Assembly: GCA_030752795.1 (NCBI GenBank)
Contig: JASMDM010000067.1
Span: forward strand, 146,984 to 210,983
Reading direction: 5' to 3'
Length of the DNA stretch: 64,000 nt
From: SAR202 cluster bacterium
GTDB lineage: Bacteria; Chloroflexota; Dehalococcoidia; Lucifugimonadales; UBA1123
The position numbers were made by a program, and so were the translations under genes. The notes under the pieces were generated by a model. It worked only from the letters and a program-made list of their open reading frames with translations, had not been told where the DNA came from and searched no databases. Below, in pieces: positions 59,059-64,000 of this stretch; within the stretch, counting starts at the first letter, position 1; every line of letters starts with the position of its first letter.

Positions 59059-59766
59059 TCAAAGTATCTGTACGATTCGGTTGACGTACAGCCCGGGCGT
59101 GTGCACGCCGGCTGGGTCCAGATCGCCGATGTTGACGATCGCATCCACTTCGAGGACGGTTACGTTCGCGGCGGTCGCCATCACCTCGTTGAAGTTGCGC
59201 GACGTGCCTCGATACACAGTATTCCCCATCGTGTCGGCCTGGTGGGCTCGCAGCAGGGCGAAGTCCGCCTTGATGCCGAGTTCCATGACGTACTCCCGAC
59301 CGTCGAATTCGCGAGTTTCTTTACCGTCGGCAATCATCGTGCCCGCCCCGGTTGGAGTGTAGAACGCGGCGATGCCCGCGCCGCCTGCTCTGATCCGTTC
59401 GGCCAGCGTGCCTTGAGGAACGACCTCGAGCTCGACTTCACCCCGCTGATACGCTGTCTCGAACGCGGTCGGCTTAGACGGCGAAGGCGAAACGGGGAAC
59501 GACGCGACCACCTTCTTGACCTGCCGATTTTCGACCAGCACGCCTATGTCCGTGGGCCGGTCGCCGGGGATGGTCCCGAACCCGATCACGCTAGCCAGTC
59601 CCGCTGTGTTGCTGATAATCGTGAGCTCGTGGGCGCCGTGGTCTCGAAGGGCACGGATCAGGTTCTGCGGTGTGCCCCCGGGCCCGGCAAACCCGTCGAT
59701 CATCAACACCGCGCCGTCGGGGATATCGGCAACCGCCTCTGCGAAACTCGGGACTGTTTTGTCCAA
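59059..59766 (-). CDS. 3-oxoacid CoA-transferase, subunit A (TTG start proposed)
   Basis: DIPDGAVLMIDGFAGPGGTPQNLIRALRDHGAHELTIISNTAG; ERIRAGGAGIAAFYTPTGAGT; GAGGAG before TTG. Confidence 0.93.
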   Translation of the reverse strand: MDKTVPSFAEAVADIPDGAVLMIDGFAGPGGTPQNLIRALRDHGAHELTIISNTAGLASVIGFGTIPGDRPTDIGVLVENRQVKKVVASFPVSPSPSKPTAFETAYQRGEVELEVVPQGTLAERIRAGGAGIAAFYTPTGAGTMIADGKETREFDGREYVMELGIKADFALLRAHQADTMGNTVYRGTSRNFNEVMATAANVTVLEVDAIVNIGDLDPAGVHTPGLYVNRIVQIL

Positions 59767-60034
59767 CAGACTGAGACTCCTCGGGGTTGTTTTTGAATGC
59801 TTTCCAACAGACGCATTATCTCGAATCCGCAGGTGTCGCGGCAAGCCCAGCTCAAGCGCTCGCGGGACGAATAATTGACCCGAGCGAAATCCGTTGATAA
59901 ACTCGCGAAAATCAACCGAAAATGTCGGTTGCTGAACGGCCGCATTGGAACACGACGGGATGGCGGTCAGCCAGCGCGGTCTACACGGGGAACGATCCCA
60001 ATCGCGCATCGCTGGAGAGGAAGGGAGCGACTCA

Positions 60035-60637
60035 TTGTTCAATCTGGCGGATTTTCAGGAACTGGTCGTACAGCAAGAGATCGAGCACTTGGAGGTATTC
60101 ACCGGGTTTGAGACGGAAAACCGTTACTCGGTGCTAACGCCTGAAGGCGAACCTCTATTGTTTGCCTGGGAAGAGTCCGGCGTACTCGGACGGCAGTTCC
60201 TCAGCTCACACCGAGCCCTCGAAATCCACGTCGTCGACGGCGACGGCCAAATGGTCATGACTGCTGGGCGCGACTTCTACTGGCTGCTCTCCCGACTCTG
60301 GATCTCCAACAGCGAAGAACGCCCCCTTGGCAGCCTGAGCAGGCACTTCAAGATGCTGGGCCGGGTCTTCACTCTAGACGACCCTTCCGGGAACACTCTG
60401 CTTGACCTGAAGGGCTCGCTGTTTCGCCCCAACACGTTCATCTTCGAACGGGGAGGGACGGAAGTCGCCCGCATTACGAAGCAGTGGGGCGGACTCATGC
60501 GCGAGATGGCCACCGACGCCGACACCTTCGTCATTCAGAAAAACACCGACGAGATCGACGAAGACATGTCCCTGCTCATACTCGGATGCGCATTCGCCAT
60601 CGATCTCGAGTTCTTCGAATCGAAAGGCAGCCACTAG
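60035..60637 (+). CDS. Phospholipid scramblase/LURP-one-related protein (TTG start proposed)
   Basis: ENRYSVLTPEGEPLLFAWEESGVLGRQFLSSHRALEIHVVDGDGQMVM...RPNTFIFERGGTEVARITKQWGG. Confidence 0.78.
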   Translation: MFNLADFQELVVQQEIEHLEVFTGFETENRYSVLTPEGEPLLFAWEESGVLGRQFLSSHRALEIHVVDGDGQMVMTAGRDFYWLLSRLWISNSEERPLGSLSRHFKMLGRVFTLDDPSGNTLLDLKGSLFRPNTFIFERGGTEVARITKQWGGLMREMATDADTFVIQKNTDEIDEDMSLLILGCAFAIDLEFFESKGSH

Positions 60638-61010
60638 GCCGACCCGACTGACCGCCGACATTAGAAACGGCTGATGACCTATGGAACCGAATCCGATGCC
60701 ATGCTCAAGCTGTGGCAAAGACTGCTCTTTACAGGCTCGGTCTCGCATGTTCGGTGACAACCCACTCCGGAAAGCTTCAACCGCGGACGCCGGCCAACGT
60801 TTAGCCCCATGCGTCTGACCGCGTACCGTCCGAAGGTAGATTCACCCCCGGTCGGGAGCGCTAATTGGCTCGAATTCTCGATTGAGTCGCAGCGGCTCAA
60901 GACAAGAGCTTCGGAGTCTTGACAATTTCCGAAAGGTTGTTTGAGACGCCGGGTGCAGAGTTGTATAGTGAGCGATGCGATTGACCTGAGAATCGGTCGG
61001 AAGAAGCCAG

Positions 61011-61493
61011 ATGTCAAACACTATTTTGATCGTCGAAGACGACCCCAATGTCGTGAGGCTCGTCAGCTTGTATCTCAAAGCTGACGGGTTTCAGGTAATC
61101 TCCGCGAACGACGGCGCCGAAGGCGTGAAGTTGGCGCTAAAGGAACATCCGTCCCTGATCGTTCTGGACATTATGCTTCCGGGCATGGATGGCATGGAGG
61201 TGTGTCGAACGGTCAGGCAAGAATCGACTGTTCCCATTGTGATGCTCACGGCTCGTGTCGAAGAGAAGGATGTCCTGGTGGGGTTGGATATGGGAGCCGA
61301 CGACCACGTAACCAAGCCATTCAGTCCCAGGCAACTAGCGGCCAGAGTGAAGGCAGTCCTTCGTCGGGTGTTCAAAGCGGGGTCGTCGGACGACGCGCGA
61401 CTGGAGGTGAGACGCCTGAAAAGACGGCGCCAGGGTTCCTCCGGCAGCGCGGTCAGGCAGGCAGCGCGATCATCGGCGAAGTGGCAAGTGTAG
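61011..61493 (+). pseudogene. OmpR-type response regulator receiver domain lacking its DNA-binding domain (scarred 3' end)
   Basis: ILIVEDDPNVVRLVSLYLKADGFQVISANDGAEGVKLALKEHPSLIVLDIMLPGMDGMEVCRTVRQ...TARVEEKDVLVGLDMGADDHVTKPFSPRQLAARVKAVLRR then non-homologous tail. Confidence 0.85.
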
Positions 61494-61726
61494 ATGGTGA
61501 GACCATAACGCTGAACACCAACCAAGGCCGCTTGACGATCAGCGTGGGAGCGGAGACAACGATCCAGCAGACGGTTACGCTCGGTTTGGCCCAACTTCAG
61601 AACGGCATGCAGGTGGCAGCCGTCGGTGAGCGCAACGACGATGGTACGGTTTCGGCGGTTGCGATAACAATCGTGCCAGAGGGATCGGACGGCGCCCCGC
61701 CTGGATTCGATAACGGCCCCTCGTGA
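61400..61726 (+). pseudogene. DUF5666-like C-terminal fragment fused out of frame to the receiver-domain gene
   Basis: GSAIIGEVASVDGETITLNTNQGRLTISVGAETTIQQTVTLGLAQLQNGMQVAAVGERNDDGTVSAVAITIVPEG. Confidence 0.65.
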
Positions 61727-62131
61727 TTCGCGTCAGAGCGCCCATCCATCGCGTCGAAGGTCCGAAGCAATCGGAACGAGGGCACTGAACGAGGTCCGTG
61801 GCCACGCAACACTGATCCTTGACGGGGGAGCGCCCATTGCCAGCCGGGGCCCCGGGAAGCGGCAATCAATACGCTTGACGGAGCAAGTCCATGGCGTCGT
61901 CGATGTTCGGGTCAAACCGGTGTACTCGCCATCGCTTCGTATCGCCCTTTAATTCGTCCGGCTCAGAATCGCCTTGGCATGCCCGTGCATCCGATAGATA
62001 ATGGCGTTTCCGCCGTGTGCGCGGTTCCACCACTGCCCTACTTGGTGAGCAATCCGAGAGATGGACCTTGAACACCTCCCTCGATGGTGATTAAATACAC
62101 CTCTGATTTCACCCAGGGCAGGAGGATTACG

Positions 62132-63025
62132 ATGGCCAGAATCAACAAATGCATCGAGCTCATAGAGCAGAATCAGGCGATCTTTTCGGTGTCGGCGCCG
62201 GAGTTGAGTTACGAATGCGGCAAGGAGATGTCGCAGACGTGGGCCGACATGATCCAATTCGACTTCGAACACCATCCGTTCGACACCGTCGGGCTGCAGC
62301 AGTTCATGAAAGGGTTGAAGGACGGCGGTCCGACTCCCAGCGGACATCCGACGCCGACCGTCATAACGACCCTTCCGTCCAACTGCATGACCTCGGAGGA
62401 AGTAATTTACAACGCCTGGCAGGCCAGGCACGTGTTAGGCACTGGGGTGCACGGCATTCTTCACACGCATACGCGCCGAGCCGACGCGGTAGCCGCGTTC
62501 GTTGCAACGTGCCGATACGTATTCCAGACGATCGGTCGAGACCAGGGGATCGCCGAGGGTTTGAGAGGCGGTGGAGGTCAGAGAGATCCGGCCGCCGTCT
62601 GGGGACTCGATCCGGTCGAGTACATGCAGAAAGCCGATCCCTGGCCGCTTAATCCGGACGGCGAGCTCATGCTCGGCCTCAAGATCGAGGACAGGTTCTG
62701 CCTTCCCGACGCCGACAACATCGCGGCCGTCCCTGGGCTCTCGTTCGCCGAGTGGGGCCCTGGCGACATGGGCATGTCATACGGCGATCCGGAGCAGCAC
62801 GACCCGCCTTACTCTCCAGAAATGAACGACGCAAGGGCCACGGTCAAGAGCGCACTGGACAAATCCGGCCTCACGTTCTTGTGCAGTTGGCAAGATCCGA
62901 ACATGACCGTCGAGGAACGAGCTCGCCACGCCCTGTTCGAGGAAGACGCACGAATCTTGCACGTGCCCGAAGTCGACGTGGCGGACAAATTGCGAAAAGA
63001 GATGGGGCGAAAAATGCCCTGGTAG
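62132..63025 (+). CDS. HpcH/HpaI aldolase/citrate lyase-like protein
   Basis: MARINKCIELIEQNQAIFSVSAPELSYECGKEMSQTWADMIQFDFEHHPFDTVGLQQFMKGL. Confidence 0.8.
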   Translation: MARINKCIELIEQNQAIFSVSAPELSYECGKEMSQTWADMIQFDFEHHPFDTVGLQQFMKGLKDGGPTPSGHPTPTVITTLPSNCMTSEEVIYNAWQARHVLGTGVHGILHTHTRRADAVAAFVATCRYVFQTIGRDQGIAEGLRGGGGQRDPAAVWGLDPVEYMQKADPWPLNPDGELMLGLKIEDRFCLPDADNIAAVPGLSFAEWGPGDMGMSYGDPEQHDPPYSPEMNDARATVKSALDKSGLTFLCSWQDPNMTVEERARHALFEEDARILHVPEVDVADKLRKEMGRKMPW

Positions 63026-63377
63026 ACAGTTGAGTCGTCGCCGAAACCGATCACTCGAATATCAACCCCGGCGCCTCTACACGATGCGTGGCGCCGGCCC
63101 ATTGCCGGACGATTCCGAGCAACAAACAACCGGATTCGCCGGCAAACCGGGACTGCGCCCGATAGTGGGTGGACGAAGGCGTCGTGCGCTGGCACGACAT
63201 GGTGGAAGAAGTGGTGTAGGTGGAAGGGCCGGGCTGCCCGTATCGGCCGAGCGCACACGCAACTCCCTATCCCGAAAGCGGTGACCGCACGTGTCGTCGC
63301 TCCGGGTTGTTGCTAAGAAACGCATGGTCTCCCGGTAGAGTTCGATGGCGTTGGTTCGCCATCCCGGAGTGATCGAC

Positions 63378-64000
63378 ATGGGGCGAAAATTCGCTGCCGC
63401 TATACTCGTATTCGTATTCGCGATCGCCGTCGGCTGTTCGCAACAGCAAGAAGCGACGATGCCTGAATCCACGACCGCGCCGCCGGTAGCGGTCGCCGCC
63501 GAATCGGCTCCGACGCCAGCGCCCGCTCCTGCCGCGACGCGTGCGCCGATCCCCGAGCGCATCGTGTTCGCCTCCGAACGCGACGGCAATCGCGAGATCT
63601 ACGTTATGAACATCGACGGCTCGGAGCAAATTCGGCAGACCGACAACCCCGCGGTCGACTCGGACCCGGTTTGGGCGCCCGATGGCTCACGGATCGCGTT
63701 CTGGTCAAGGCGCGACGGCAACTTCGAGATCTACGTTATGAACGCTGACGGCTCCGACTAGACGCGCCTCACCGACAATCCCGCTCACGATCAAGCCCCG
63801 GCATGGTCGCCCGTCAGCTCGCGGATAGCTTTCATCTCCGTCCGAGACGGATTCTCGGAAATCTACACGATGAACGTCGACGGCTCCGACCTGATTCGAC
63901 TCACCAACACCCCTGCTGACAATTTCGAGCCGGCGTGGTCACCCGACGGGGCCAAGATCGTGTTCACTTCGAATCTCGACAACGACCGCGAGATCTACGT
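63378..64000 (+). pseudogene. PD40/TolB-like beta-propeller lipoprotein with in-frame TAG (63759-63761), truncated by window end
   Basis: Lipobox AVGCSQ; repeats [72 protein letters not shown] in the same frame. Confidence 0.88.

Noticed and set aside
61866-62075. Minus-strand ORF resembling the end of a RelE/HigB-like toxin (DELKGDTKRWRV)
   Set aside because: Too short and divergent to assign; no partner gene.
1-64000. Alternative genetic code with UGA = Trp
   Set aside because: TGA ends several conserved proteins at expected positions, and TAG and TAA interruptions also occur; two TGA-at-Trp sites are better explained as point lesions.

Overview
This high-GC 64 kb window looks like a Chloroflexota-type chromosome (Dehalococcoidia/SAR202-like by gene content; inference only). 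I found no rRNA, CRISPR array, prophage or transposase. Main blocks: (i) 0-9.8 kb: Mrp ATPase, MaoC hydratases, a DUF3179 lipoprotein, Tgt, a MoaD-like/NIL/threonine synthase operon and small metabolic genes. (ii) 10-26 kb: cell-envelope genes, including a repeat lipoprotein, a sortase, a flippase-like protein and adjacent TIGR03663 and DUF2298 membrane proteins. (iii) 28.6-37.3 kb: an ABC export locus with two giant FtsX/MacB-like permeases and two ATPases, one of which carries an AbrB-like C-terminus. (iv) 38-50 kb: catabolic genes (amidohydrolase, P1 peptidase, HpcH aldolase, MFS, aminotransferase, SDRs, LarE) with a PemK/MazF-type toxin-antitoxin pair. (v) 50-64 kb: epimerase, DUF362, NUDIX, propeller proteins, a MNT/HepT pair, LysA, CoA-transferase A/B, a scarred response-regulator locus, a second aldolase and a PD40 lipoprotein. 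The most interesting signal is an in-frame TGA in the DUF3179 gene (2654-2656). It falls exactly on the first Cys of the family CxxC motif, giving UxxC, and is followed at +16 nt by a perfect 7-bp hairpin with a GGUA loop. This makes it a candidate selenoprotein. The window also has many independently interrupted genes: TGA at Trp positions, TAG and TAA stops, a 7-bp duplication and homopolymer frameshifts. That background is the main competing explanation and is documented separately.
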